Shown here one piece after another: positions 1 to 6,259 of a DNA stretch of 10,616 nucleotides. The position numbers and the translations under genes were made by a program. The notes beneath the pieces were generated by a model. It worked only from the letters and a program-made list of their open reading frames with translations. It was not told the DNA's origin and made no database searches. Source of the stretch: VGSZ01 sp044349155. Its GTDB lineage: Bacteria; Myxococcota; UBA727; VGSZ01. Numbering within the stretch: the first letter of the stretch is position 1; the number at the start of each line of letters is the position of its first letter. The stretch covers positions 1 through 10,616 of the forward strand of contig JBIKRQ010000224.1 in assembly GCA_044349155.1 (NCBI GenBank), in the 5' to 3' direction.

Positions 1-104
1 GCTTCGAATCTTCACCACGCATGACAGGTAGATCCGGAACACCCGATATTTGGCGCAGCTCTCGACGACGAACACCTCATTTCTCGTCGAGAACCGACTG
101 CCGA
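1..104. other. Left-edge non-coding stretch, possible end of a mobile element
   Basis: No gene is supported here. On the plus strand, two frames open at the left edge close almost at once (TGA at 22-24 and TAG at 29-31), so one could be the last codons of a gene lying further left; this cannot be decided from the window. The stretch runs straight into the repeat at 105-124. An 8-bp perfect inverted repeat (61-68 with 84-91, 15-nt loop) could form a hairpin, but it has no T-run directly after it on either strand, so I do not call a terminator. That it is the terminal non-coding part of an insertion element is inferred only from the repeat. Confidence 0.3.
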
Positions 105-124
105 CTTTTTCAGCAACCTGCTAG
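105..124 (-). repeat. 20-bp inverted repeat, left copy
   Basis: Read on the minus strand this is ctagcaggttgctgaaaaag. It matches the plus-strand sequence at 1221-1240 in 19 of 20 positions, so the two copies form an inverted pair around the PEGA gene. The match stops sharply at the ctag end, which faces the gene, and fades gradually past the aaaaag end (about 24 of 28 if extended outward). This suggests the shared sequence belonged to something lying outside the gene on each side. Terminal inverted repeat of an insertion element is the most natural reading; no transposase is visible. Confidence 0.6.
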
Positions 125-130
125 CAGGAG

Positions 131-1210
131 CTACTCGGCGTCCGACGTGAGCAGCACCGTGCCCCACACCACGCCGCCGGCGAGGGCCAACACGCCAATG
201 CCGGTGGCGGCCGCACCGACGACGAAGAACTGCTGACCCGGGTTGTTCCAGTTTGCAGCAGCGGCCTGGCTTTTGGCGTTGAGCTCGGTGACGGTGGTGA
301 CGAAGGCCGGATCGTTTTGGCCGTTGTTGTTCTTCACCGCGGTGTCGAGCTCGGCGTTGCGGTCTTGCAGGTCGAACCACAACTGCGCGCCGATCGCCAT
401 CAACACGCCGCCCGCAATGCCCAGCGCACCGCCCACACCAGCGACGACAAACGGCACCACGGGCGAGTTCACCACGCGCTCGGCATCGGGGTCGACCACC
501 AACGTGAGGGCCAGGGCCATCGGCTCGCGGGCGGCGGTCACCACGCGCGTGATGGGCAGGAATCCCTTCTGCTCGACGACGATCACATGCTCGCCAGGCA
601 ACACACCGCGCACGGGTGCGAGAGGTGTTGTGCCCAGCTGCACGCCGTCGATGCTCACGCGGCTGTTGGCGGGAGCGACATCGATGGTGATGGAGGCGGT
701 GGTGACCTCGCCAAAGAGCACGTCGCTGAGCGCGTCGATCTGAGCACGTTGCAGCTCGAGGTCGATGGGCAAGCGGGCGACACCAGCGCGCACTTCGCGC
801 CCCGCCTGCACGTCGACGAGCAACACCTGCAAGCCGATCGCCGGTGCTTGTTCGACACCATCAACCGTCACACCCGTCTGCTTGGCGGCGCGGCCAACGA
901 CGACGAACGCGGCATCGGCGATCTTGCCGATCTCGACGGCACAACTGACGGCGTTGACGTCGCAGTCGATGCCCAGCCCCTGGCTTGCTTCGACGAGCTG
1001 GGTGGTGAGGTCTTCGCCCTGCACCGCGTAGCTGCTGCGGGTCGACGCGCGCGCGCGCAGCATGAGGTTCAAGCGGTTTGCTTCGTTGAGCTGCAAGCCC
1101 TCGGCGCGCAACGGCAACACGGCCAACGTGGGTGCTGTGGGCCCCGCCGCCAACGCCGACGTCGTCGTCAGAAGCCCTGCCACCGCCAATGCTGTCCACA
1201 GTGCACGCAT
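131..1210 (-). CDS. PEGA-domain envelope protein with signal peptide
   Basis: A 359-residue protein. Residues 1-22 form a signal peptide ending in an ALA-A type signal peptidase I site. Residues 28-165 are a mixed alpha/beta region opening with LAVLPL, with a Cys pair (C83, C90), of the kind often found before PEGA domains in myxobacterial proteins. Residues 173-240 are a PEGA domain, recognised from VSIDG, the LGTTPL strand and the LPGEHVIVV core. Two hydrophobic segments follow, about 251-279 and 328-352, with a polar Asn-rich loop between them. PEGA domains are surface or envelope beta-domains of unclear ligand. The open frame extends upstream to 1768, but that part is antisense to the kinase; the ATG at 1210 starts a clean signal peptide. 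It diverges from the kinase gene with 102 bp between starts, suggesting a shared promoter region. Exact function unknown. Confidence 0.85.
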   Translation of the reverse strand: MRALWTALAVAGLLTTTSALAAGPTAPTLAVLPLRAEGLQLNEANRLNLMLRARASTRSSYAVQGEDLTTQLVEASQGLGIDCDVNAVSCAVEIGKIADAAFVVVGRAAKQTGVTVDGVEQAPAIGLQVLLVDVQAGREVRAGVARLPIDLELQRAQIDALSDVLFGEVTTASITIDVAPANSRVSIDGVQLGTTPLAPVRGVLPGEHVIVVEQKGFLPITRVVTAAREPMALALTLVVDPDAERVVNSPVVPFVVAGVGGALGIAGGVLMAIGAQLWFDLQDRNAELDTAVKNNNGQNDPAFVTTVTELNAKSQAAAANWNNPGQQFFVVGAAATGIGVLALAGGVVWGTVLLTSDAE

Positions 1211-1220
1211 GGGGCGCACC

Positions 1221-1240
1221 CTAGCAGGTTGGTGAAAAAG
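1221..1240 (+). repeat. 20-bp inverted repeat, right copy
   Basis: Sequence ctagcaggttggtgaaaaag, differing from the minus-strand copy at 105-124 by one base. It lies 10 bp upstream of the PEGA gene start and 72 bp upstream of the kinase start, inside their divergent intergenic region, so it may also affect their promoters. The similarity continues weakly toward the kinase for about eight more bases and not at all toward the PEGA gene. It could be a solo terminal repeat left by a lost element, or a recurring genomic repeat. Confidence 0.6.
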
Positions 1241-1312
1241 GCCGCCGTGCACGCGCTGGTCGTCGGCCACGACGCACACCTCGCCGCACGGTGGATGCGC
1301 TATGGCGGAGTC

Positions 1313-2533
1313 ATGACGTTGTCGGTCGTTGAGGGTTTCCCGCGGCACTTCGGGCGCTTCTTGTTGCTCACGTCGTTTGGTCGTGGCGGCATGGGCGAAG
1401 TGTTTTTGGGCAAGCAGCGTGTCGGCGACGCGGCTCGCTTGTGCGTGATCAAGACCCTGCGCGGCGACCTCGCTGATGCGCGAGAATACATCGCCCGCTT
1501 CAACGACGAGGCCCGCGTCGTCGTGCAGCTCAACCACGGCAACATCTCGCAGGTCTACGAAGCAGGTGCCGTCGGCACCGACCACTTCCTCGCCATGGAG
1601 TTCATCCACGGCGTGAACCTCAAAGACCTGCTCGCCGATCTCGCGCTGCGCCACACGCCGCTCGATCCGGGCCTGGCGTGCCTGGTCATTGGTGCGGTGC
1701 TCGACGCCCTCGCCTACGCGCACCGCCTGCGCGCGCCGACGACGGGGCAGCCGCTCAACGTCGTGCACCGCGATGTGTCGCTCGCCAACGTGATGGTCAG
1801 CTTTGAAGGCGACGTGAAGCTCATCGACTTCGGCCTCGCGGAAAGCTCACTCAAAACCGAGCACACCGAAACGCGCGTGGTCATGGGCAAGGTCGCCTAC
1901 ATGTCGCCCGAGCAAGCCCGTGGCGACGACGTCACGGCGGCCTGCGACCAGTTTGCGGCCGCGGTCATGTTGTACGAGGTGATCACCAGCGATCGCTTCT
2001 ACGGCGAGATGAACACCCACCAGATCTGGCAGGTCGTCGGCGTGGGCGGCTTCGTCCCTCGTCGTTGGCTCGAGGTGCCCGAGGCCCTGCGCACCGTGCT
2101 CGCCACCGCCCTCGACAAGCGCGCGAGCAACCGCTTCGCCACCACCGATGCCTTCCGCGACGCTCTCGACGACGTGCGCAGCCAGCTGTGGCCCAAAGCG
2201 AAGAAGGCCGACCTGCGCACCCTTCTGCAACAGGTCTACGTGGAGCGCATCGCGCACGAGCAAGCACTCGTTGCGTCCTTCTCGCACCTGCAACCACCGG
2301 GTGCCGACGTCGTCGCCAACGTCGACGCCATGCCCAGAAGCGCACGCCGAGCTGACGCAGCACCGTCGACGCCGCACAAGCACCGCACGTCGACGGCGTG
2401 GTCTGCAGGCACCGATGCCCGTGGCTGGCACCGAGCCTTTTCTCACGTCGCCCTCACGACCCTTCGGCGATCCCGCCGGCCCTGGCGTGCCCCGCGGCCA
2501 ACCCATCGACCTGACCGTGAGTGCCGCGCGTGA
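1313..2533 (+). CDS. Serine/threonine protein kinase, catalytic part (frame broken near 2333)
   Basis: Hanks-type Ser/Thr kinase, numbered from the ATG at 1313. The glycine loop GRGGMGEV is at 23-30, the ATP lysine in VIK at K47, a likely helix-C Glu at E66, the catalytic HRD at 152-154 with N159, DFG at 172-174, and SPE at 198-200 ending the activation segment. All catalytic residues are present, so the domain should be active, phosphorylating Ser/Thr on unknown partners in the cytoplasm. GGAG just upstream of 1313 supports this start; an in-frame ATG at 1295 is the alternative. Sense-looking protein ends at about residue 341 (position 2333). The remaining codons to 2533 are Arg-rich and irregular, while the expected juxtamembrane, membrane and extracellular parts continue in the frame one base ahead (2334-3185). 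Intact, the product would be 623 residues. It is divergent from the PEGA gene. Confidence 0.85.
   Translation: MTLSVVEGFPRHFGRFLLLTSFGRGGMGEVFLGKQRVGDAARLCVIKTLRGDLADAREYIARFNDEARVVVQLNHGNISQVYEAGAVGTDHFLAMEFIHGVNLKDLLADLALRHTPLDPGLACLVIGAVLDALAYAHRLRAPTTGQPLNVVHRDVSLANVMVSFEGDVKLIDFGLAESSLKTEHTETRVVMGKVAYMSPEQARGDDVTAACDQFAAAVMLYEVITSDRFYGEMNTHQIWQVVGVGGFVPRRWLEVPEALRTVLATALDKRASNRFATTDAFRDALDDVRSQLWPKAKKADLRTLLQQVYVERIAHEQALVASFSHLQPPGADVVANVDAMPRSARRADAAPSTPHKHRTSTAWSAGTDARGWHRAFSHVALTTLRRSRRPWRAPRPTHRPDRECRA
2333..2338 (+). other. Apparent +1 frame break in the kinase gene (CCC AGA)
   Basis: Up to the ATG codon at 2330-2332 the kinase frame reads normally. Removing one C from the CCC at 2333-2335 joins it to the downstream frame, giving D-A-M-P-E-A-H-A-E-L-T, which leads smoothly into the transmembrane tail. 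An extra base in a short C-run is the simplest explanation: a sequencing or assembly error, or a real inactivating mutation. CCC followed by AGA, normally a rare codon in GC-rich genomes, is also the kind of site where a ribosome could slip forward one base, but nothing else supports programmed frameshifting. Confidence 0.7.
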
Positions 2534-3185
2534 CGCCGTGGTCGACGTCGTCGAACACACCACCGTCGTCGCCGAACGGCGTCCTGCGCCAACCGCCGTC
2601 GTCGAGCCGTCGCTCGGCGCCAGCATGGCCAGCACACCCGCCAACAGTGCTGCGCGCGATGTGCTCATCGCTGCAGGTCTTGCGGTGGTGGTCGCGGTCA
2701 TCGTCGCCGTCGTCGTCAACCGCCCGCGCGCCATCGAGGTCCATGACGCAGGTGGTGATGCCGTGGTGCCACCAGCACCCGACGCGGGCATGAACATCGT
2801 CGACGCGGGCACTGTGGTCAGCGATGCAGGCGTGGTCGCGATCGTCGTCGACGCCGGCGTGCCGATTGAGGCCGCGCCGGTCGTGTCCATCAAGCCCGTG
2901 GTGAAGTCGCCGCAGACAAAACCACCCACACCCACACCCACGCCGGCCACCGCACCCACACCCGCGACGCCGACGCCGACACCGTCGCCGACGCCGACGC
3001 CGACACCGACGCCGACGCCGACGCCGACGACATCGCCCGCTGCCCTCAGCCCCGAAGAAGAGCTCGCGCTGGTGCGTCGCTGCCCCGACGCGCCCGACCT
3101 CGTGCGCAACGGCAAGCTCACCGCGACCACCGCGCCCGCGATTCATCTGTGGGCCAACAAGTGCCGCCAAAAGGGCGTGCGCTGA
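2415..3185 (+). CDS. Transmembrane and periplasmic tail of the kinase, in a shifted frame
   Basis: This frame carries coding-like sequence from about 2334, joining the kinase after its residue 340. The coordinates given start at its first plausible ATG, 2415; read alone it would be 256 residues. In order: an Arg-rich juxtamembrane stretch (2364-2397), a Pro/Gly/Ala-rich segment, one transmembrane helix (about 2661-2720) flanked by N and R, a spacer with five Asp-Ala-Gly triplets (2745-2858), a Pro-Thr repeat (2922-3032), and a C-terminal module of about 50 residues with SPEEEL and two Cys (in RRCPD and NKCRQ). This is the usual layout of a membrane Ser/Thr kinase with an outside sensor tail. 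It is probably not an independent gene. It ends 3 bp before the stop of the converging DTW gene. Confidence 0.65.
   Translation: MPVAGTEPFLTSPSRPFGDPAGPGVPRGQPIDLTVSAARDAVVDVVEHTTVVAERRPAPTAVVEPSLGASMASTPANSAARDVLIAAGLAVVVAVIVAVVVNRPRAIEVHDAGGDAVVPPAPDAGMNIVDAGTVVSDAGVVAIVVDAGVPIEAAPVVSIKPVVKSPQTKPPTPTPTPATAPTPATPTPTPSPTPTPTPTPTPTPTTSPAALSPEEELALVRRCPDAPDLVRNGKLTATTAPAIHLWANKCRQKGVR
2745..2858 (+). repeat. DAG-triplet spacer in the kinase tail
   Basis: Five Asp-Ala-Gly triplets, separated by short hydrophobic stretches, lie just after the transmembrane helix. They should be outside the cytoplasmic membrane. DAG-rich linkers are frequent in secreted and membrane proteins of Myxococcota. No binding function is evident. 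Confidence 0.6.
2922..3032 (+). repeat. Pro-Thr coding microsatellite (ccgacg hexamer)
   Basis: Runs of Pro-Thr dipeptides, most perfect between 2970 and 3029 where the hexamer ccgacg repeats. They encode an extended, probably rigid spacer carrying the C-terminal Cys-containing module of the kinase away from the membrane. Hexamer units keep the frame, so the length can vary by slippage without breaking the protein. Confidence 0.8.
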
Positions 3186-3188
3186 ACG

Positions 3189-3851
3189 TCAGCCGCGCAG
3201 GTGCTCGGCGTGGGCCGCTGCCGGAATGCCGCCTTCGACCTCGTCGTCACGCAGCGCGCCGCGCATCCACAGCGTGCGCTGCACCTGCAGACGAAACACG
3301 CGCAACAGCGCTGCTTCCACCTCGCTACCGCGCTCAGCCTCGAGCACGGCAAACGCACGGGCGATGGCCTCCAGCGTGGCCAGGCCGCTTTCTTTGGGCT
3401 CGGCGCGCAGCTGGTAGCTCGTGGGTGGCCCCGGCGGCAGCGTCACGCACGTCGCCTGCTGCAGGCCCTCGATGCGTTGTCGTGCCTTGCTGGCCTGACG
3501 CCACGTGCCGTCGGGCACCACCAACGTGCGCGGACGCGGATCGCCGTCGTCGAGGATGGTGCGCAGGTCGACCGCATCGTCGGCGGGAAACAACAGCAAC
3601 ACGCGGTGGTCTGCAGGCAGCAGCGGGCTCGGCAACGGGCGCTGCAGATCGCCGGTGACGACGACACGACTGTTGGTCAAGCACCGCGCGGCCAGCTGGC
3701 CCGTGTTCGTTGGCTTGCGTTCTTCATCGCGGTGCAGCAGCAGCAACAACGCCGTCGACGTCGACACCGCGGGCACTTCGGCACACAAGCACAACGCGTG
3801 CGGCAACCGGCACCGCACACAACGACGCTCGGGACGATCCCGCCGACTCAT
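3189..3851 (-). CDS. tapT: DTW-domain tRNA-uridine aminocarboxypropyltransferase
   Basis: A 220-residue DTW-domain protein of the TapT/YfiP family, which transfers the 3-amino-3-carboxypropyl group of S-adenosylmethionine to uridine 47 of tRNA, giving acp3U. Family marks are the N-terminal Cys cluster C11-x2-C14 and C21-x-C23 (probable metal site), the HRDEERKPTNTGQL block at 40-53, the signature DGTW at 114-117 followed by RQASKA, and a C-terminal block with SYQLRAEP and LATLEAIARA. Length fits the family. The ATG at 3851 lies 2 bp beyond the stop of the roxA-like gene, so the two are almost certainly co-transcribed and translationally coupled. The stop is 3 bp from the converging kinase frame. 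Family assignment is firm. The exact enzyme is slightly less so, because the DTW family has several members with different tRNA targets. Confidence 0.88.
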   Translation of the reverse strand: MSRRDRPERRCVRCRLPHALCLCAEVPAVSTSTALLLLLHRDEERKPTNTGQLAARCLTNSRVVVTGDLQRPLPSPLLPADHRVLLLFPADDAVDLRTILDDGDPRPRTLVVPDGTWRQASKARQRIEGLQQATCVTLPPGPPTSYQLRAEPKESGLATLEAIARAFAVLEAERGSEVEAALLRVFRLQVQRTLWMRGALRDDEVEGGIPAAAHAEHLRG

Positions 3852-3853
3852 GC

Positions 3854-5020
3854 TCAGCGCGCGCCGTCGAAGGTGACGAAGCCGAAGTTGTGCCAGGCCA
3901 CCACCGCCTCGACGAACGCCTCACTCGGCGCACGAAACGGCAACGCCAACTGTCGCGTGCGCAGCAACGTGCTCGCGGCCTTGAGGCTTTCGCCCTCGAG
4001 CTCACACACCTCGCCGTTCATGAACACCTGCGCGCCACGCACGAGGCCACGACTCGGCAACGCAAGCCGCAAGGCACCATGGTTGCGGATGCGGTTGGCG
4101 ACGTCGGTGGCGTTCAACTCTTTGCGCGGCGGCTTGAACTCCACGTTCGGCTTGGGCCCCGTGAGCAGGCGGCCCAGGTAGCGCGCCACCTCGGCTTCAT
4201 CGAAGCGCAAACGCTCCGCGAGCAGACCGTGCACCTTGCCCACCATCGCGTCGTCGAGGGCGAACGGATCGGCAGGCAACTCCAGCTCTGGGTCTTCGTA
4301 CATCGCCTCCATGTCGATGGTGGAGTCGACAAGCTGCGACTTGAACACGAGGTAGTTCTGCAACAACGACTCGTGCGTGGGGGCCACAGCACCGATGCTG
4401 TAGGTGTAGCAGGGCCCGTCGACGGCGACGCCTTCGTGGGCAACACCGGGCGGCAGGTACAACATGTCACCGGGCTCCAGCACCCACTCCTGCTCGGCGA
4501 CGAAGCGCTTGAGCGTGGGCAATTCCGAATCGGGATCGAGCTGTTTGCTGCCGCCTTCAGCGATGCGCCAGCGACGACGACCGGGGCCCTGCAACAAGAA
4601 CACATCGTATTTGTCGACGTGGGGACCAACACCGCCGCCCTCGGTGGCGTAGCTGACCATCACGTCGTCGATGCGTGTGCGCGGCAGAAAATCGAACTTC
4701 GACAGCAGCTCCCAACCACCGGGGTGCAGCGATTCAACACCCTGCACGAGCAGGCTCCACGGGCCCGGCCCGAGGCGTTTGACGTCGAGCTGATCGAACG
4801 GGCCATGCTCCAACTGCGGCTTGACCGGACCACGGCCGCCCTTCGGCGTGGTCACCAAACGCGCCATCACGTCGTCGCGGGTCGACCAGCGGGCGAGGTC
4901 GTCGACGGTGACGAAGCCTTTGAAGCCGGGGATCGCCTGGCGAATGAGCAGCGGCTTTTTCTGCCAGTGCTTCGTGATGAACTGCGACGGGGTGAGGTCA
5001 GGAGGCAGCACGGTCGTCAT
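3854..5020 (-). CDS. roxA: JmjC-type ribosomal protein hydroxylase, RoxA/YcfD-like
   Basis: A 388-residue cupin/JmjC protein close to bacterial RoxA (YcfD), a 2-oxoglutarate and Fe(II) oxygenase that hydroxylates an arginine of ribosomal protein uL16. Iron ligands are visible as H134-x-D136 in GPHVDKYDVF and H195 in PPGVAHEGV, with typical spacing. The N-terminal FITKHWQKKPLLIRQA matches the family opening, and LEPGDMLYLPPG precedes the second His. Residues from about 230 on form the helical dimerisation and C-terminal winged-helix-like region. The start at 5020 gives the normal family N-terminus; AAGG sits 4 bases upstream as a weak ribosome site. It is the first gene of a two-gene unit with tapT, 2 bp apart. 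It diverges from the hydrolase gene across a 153-bp region. A related protein-histidine hydroxylase is possible; the overall fit is best to RoxA. Confidence 0.88.
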   Translation of the reverse strand: MTTVLPPDLTPSQFITKHWQKKPLLIRQAIPGFKGFVTVDDLARWSTRDDVMARLVTTPKGGRGPVKPQLEHGPFDQLDVKRLGPGPWSLLVQGVESLHPGGWELLSKFDFLPRTRIDDVMVSYATEGGGVGPHVDKYDVFLLQGPGRRRWRIAEGGSKQLDPDSELPTLKRFVAEQEWVLEPGDMLYLPPGVAHEGVAVDGPCYTYSIGAVAPTHESLLQNYLVFKSQLVDSTIDMEAMYEDPELELPADPFALDDAMVGKVHGLLAERLRFDEAEVARYLGRLLTGPKPNVEFKPPRKELNATDVANRIRNHGALRLALPSRGLVRGAQVFMNGEVCELEGESLKAASTLLRTRQLALPFRAPSEAFVEAVVAWHNFGFVTFDGAR

Positions 5021-5080
5021 GGTGCCTTGACCCTACAAGCACAGAGCCTGAGCGATAGAGGTCACAGCGCGCACAAAACC

Positions 5081-5093
5081 GGCGCAGTGCGCC
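5081..5093. promoter_or_regulatory. 13-bp perfect palindrome between roxA and the hydrolase gene
   Basis: GGCGCA-g-TGCGCC, six bases each side of one centre base, lies 61 bp from the roxA start and 81 bp from the hydrolase start. It could be an operator for a dimeric repressor serving either gene. In GC-rich DNA such palindromes also arise by chance, so this is only a candidate. Confidence 0.35.
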
Positions 5094-5115
5094 CCTGCGG
5101 CGACGTGGACCAGTT

Positions 5116-5148
5116 CTGCACAAGCGCTGCACAAGCCCTGCACAGCTT
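5116..5148 (+). promoter_or_regulatory. Three tandem 11-bp direct repeats upstream of the hydrolase gene
   Basis: Three units in a row: ctgcacaagcg, ctgcacaagcc and ctgcacagctt, starting at 5116, 5127 and 5138. The first two differ only in the last base; the third keeps ctgcaca. The 11-bp period is close to one helical turn, so bound proteins would sit on one DNA face, as in some activator sites. The block ends 25 bp before the hydrolase start, where the core promoter or leader would lie. I could not assign convincing -35 and -10 boxes. Confidence 0.5.
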
Positions 5149-5173
5149 GAAACGGCGTCGATACAGTCACCGG

Positions 5174-6250
5174 ATGCAATCGCTTTCTCGACTCGCCCTC
5201 TGTGCTGCTCTTGTCGCTGGTCCAGCGTGCGTCACAGGCGCCAATGGTCCCGATGGCGGCAGTGGCGAGGGCGAAGGCGAGGCCGCAGAGGGCGAAGGCG
5301 AGCACCACGGCTCAGAAGGCGAAGGCGAGGGCGAAGGCGAGCCCGTCGGCGAAGGCGAAGGCGAAGGCGAAGGTGAGGGCGAGGGCGAAGCGTCAGAGGG
5401 CGAAGGTGAAGGCGAAGGCGAAGGCGAAGTCCCCACCGGCCCGCAAACGGTGCTGCTCATCGGCAACAGCCAGCTTGGCTACTTCGGCAACAACCCGCAG
5501 CCCCCCGACGTCACCCTCGCGTTGGCCTCGATGTCGTCGACGTTTGCCGCTGGCGCCAGCAACCTCGTCGTCGATCGCTACTCTCAAGCGGGCGTGGGCT
5601 GTGCTGGCTTTTTGGCCGCGGGCAATGGCCCAGGCAGCGCGCAAGCGTTGGCGTCGTCGGGCAACTACGACGTCGTCATCTTGCTGCCCTCGATCAACGA
5701 AACGAACCGCGCAGCGAACGAGGCGTGCTGGGAGAGCTTTCGCACCCTGGCGGAAAACGCAGGCTCGCGCTTTGGCGTGATGGCCACGGGCCACGTCAGC
5801 AACCAATACCCTGGTGGCGTCGACGCCCTCGACGCGGCCATCCGCGGCTACACCAACGACAACAACCTGTTGTTCATCCCTGCAGGCGCCACGTGGCGTC
5901 GGCTGTTGGGCGATGCGCCCACGCGCACCGATCTCCTCGAGCTGTTCGGCTCCGACGCTCAGCACCCGGGCCCCGAGGGCAGCTACCTCTACGTGCTTGC
6001 GCTGTACGGCGCGCTCACCCACCGCAGCGTCGTCGGCGTCGACAACGATCTCCCCCCACTGCGCTGCTCGCCCAACACGCCGTGCCTCACCGAGCAGCAG
6101 GTGCGCGACTGCTTGAACGCCAACGGGGAGTGGGGCTGCTCAGCGGGCAACGGTGCGGTGTTCATCAGCCCCGGCCGCGTGAGCTTCCTCGACGACGACG
6201 AGGCCCTTCGCTACCAGCAGATCGTCGACGAAGTGCTCAGCGAGCGCTGA
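5174..6250 (+). CDS. Secreted SGNH/GDSL-like hydrolase with Gly-Glu linker
   Basis: A 358-residue exported protein. Residues 1-19 form a signal sequence ending GPAC, which may be a weak lipobox with C19 acylated; plain secretion is the alternative. Residues 31-86 are a Gly-Glu repeat linker. From residue 93 comes a domain with SGNH-hydrolase marks: LLIGNSQLGYF, with the GNS serine at 99 in place of GDS; a buried strand VVILLPSINETNR carrying an Asn; and DAQHPGPEGSYLY, with D261 and H264 completing a Ser-His-Asp triad. The last motif resembles the DxxHPS-GSYL pattern of DUF4886 SGNH proteins. Such enzymes cleave esters or acetyl groups; the substrate is unknown. The Cys-containing C-terminal part (about 300-335) is probably disulphide-bonded. 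The open frame reaches far upstream, but this ATG alone gives a signal sequence. It converges on the nitrilase-like gene, 9 bp between stops. Confidence 0.8.
   Translation: MQSLSRLALCAALVAGPACVTGANGPDGGSGEGEGEAAEGEGEHHGSEGEGEGEGEPVGEGEGEGEGEGEGEASEGEGEGEGEGEVPTGPQTVLLIGNSQLGYFGNNPQPPDVTLALASMSSTFAAGASNLVVDRYSQAGVGCAGFLAAGNGPGSAQALASSGNYDVVILLPSINETNRAANEACWESFRTLAENAGSRFGVMATGHVSNQYPGGVDALDAAIRGYTNDNNLLFIPAGATWRRLLGDAPTRTDLLELFGSDAQHPGPEGSYLYVLALYGALTHRSVVGVDNDLPPLRCSPNTPCLTEQQVRDCLNANGEWGCSAGNGAVFISPGRVSFLDDDEALRYQQIVDEVLSER
5264..5429 (+). repeat. Gly-Glu coding repeat (ggcgaa hexamer)
   Basis: Imperfect tandem ggcgaa/ggcgag hexamers encode a long Gly-Glu linker, broken by short inserts (AAEGEGEHHGSE, PVGE, ASE). 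Such acidic flexible spacers join the membrane anchor or signal peptide to a folded domain in many secreted proteins of Myxococcota and some Lentisphaerae. The repeat is prone to length change by slippage, in steps that keep the frame. Confidence 0.85.
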
Positions 6251-6259
6251 ACACCGACG

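Noticed and set aside
61..91. 8-bp hairpin downstream of the PEGA gene as a terminator
   Set aside because: The loop is 15 nt and no T-run follows the stem on the minus strand. It is mentioned only as part of the left-edge stretch.
317..1312. Upstream extension of the kinase frame by 332 codons
   Set aside because: It is antisense to the PEGA gene over its whole length, has no domain and is His/Arg/Gln-rich in the way antisense frames of GC-rich genes are. The kinase begins normally at 1313.
1211..1768. N-terminal extension of the PEGA frame
   Set aside because: It is antisense to the kinase domain, and it would bury the clear signal peptide that starts at 1210.
1847..3130. Long minus-strand frame with Val-Gly repeats
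   Set aside because: The Val-Gly run is simply the reverse reading of the Pro-Thr repeat of the kinase tail; the rest is antisense to the kinase.
3201..4181. Plus-strand frame of 326 codons
   Set aside because: It is antisense to the DTW and RoxA-like genes, both of which have conserved catalytic motifs.
5116..5148. CRISPR-like or origin iterons
   Set aside because: Units are only 11 bp with no spacers, and no replication or Cas gene is nearby. A regulator site is more likely.
3710..5173. Upstream extension of the SGNH hydrolase frame
   Set aside because: It crosses the RoxA-like gene in antisense and the divergent control region. The ATG at 5174 gives a signal sequence.
5147..5173. Promoter boxes TTGAAA and TACAGT before the hydrolase gene
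   Set aside because: The spacing between the two is only about ten bases, far short of a normal sigma-70 promoter.
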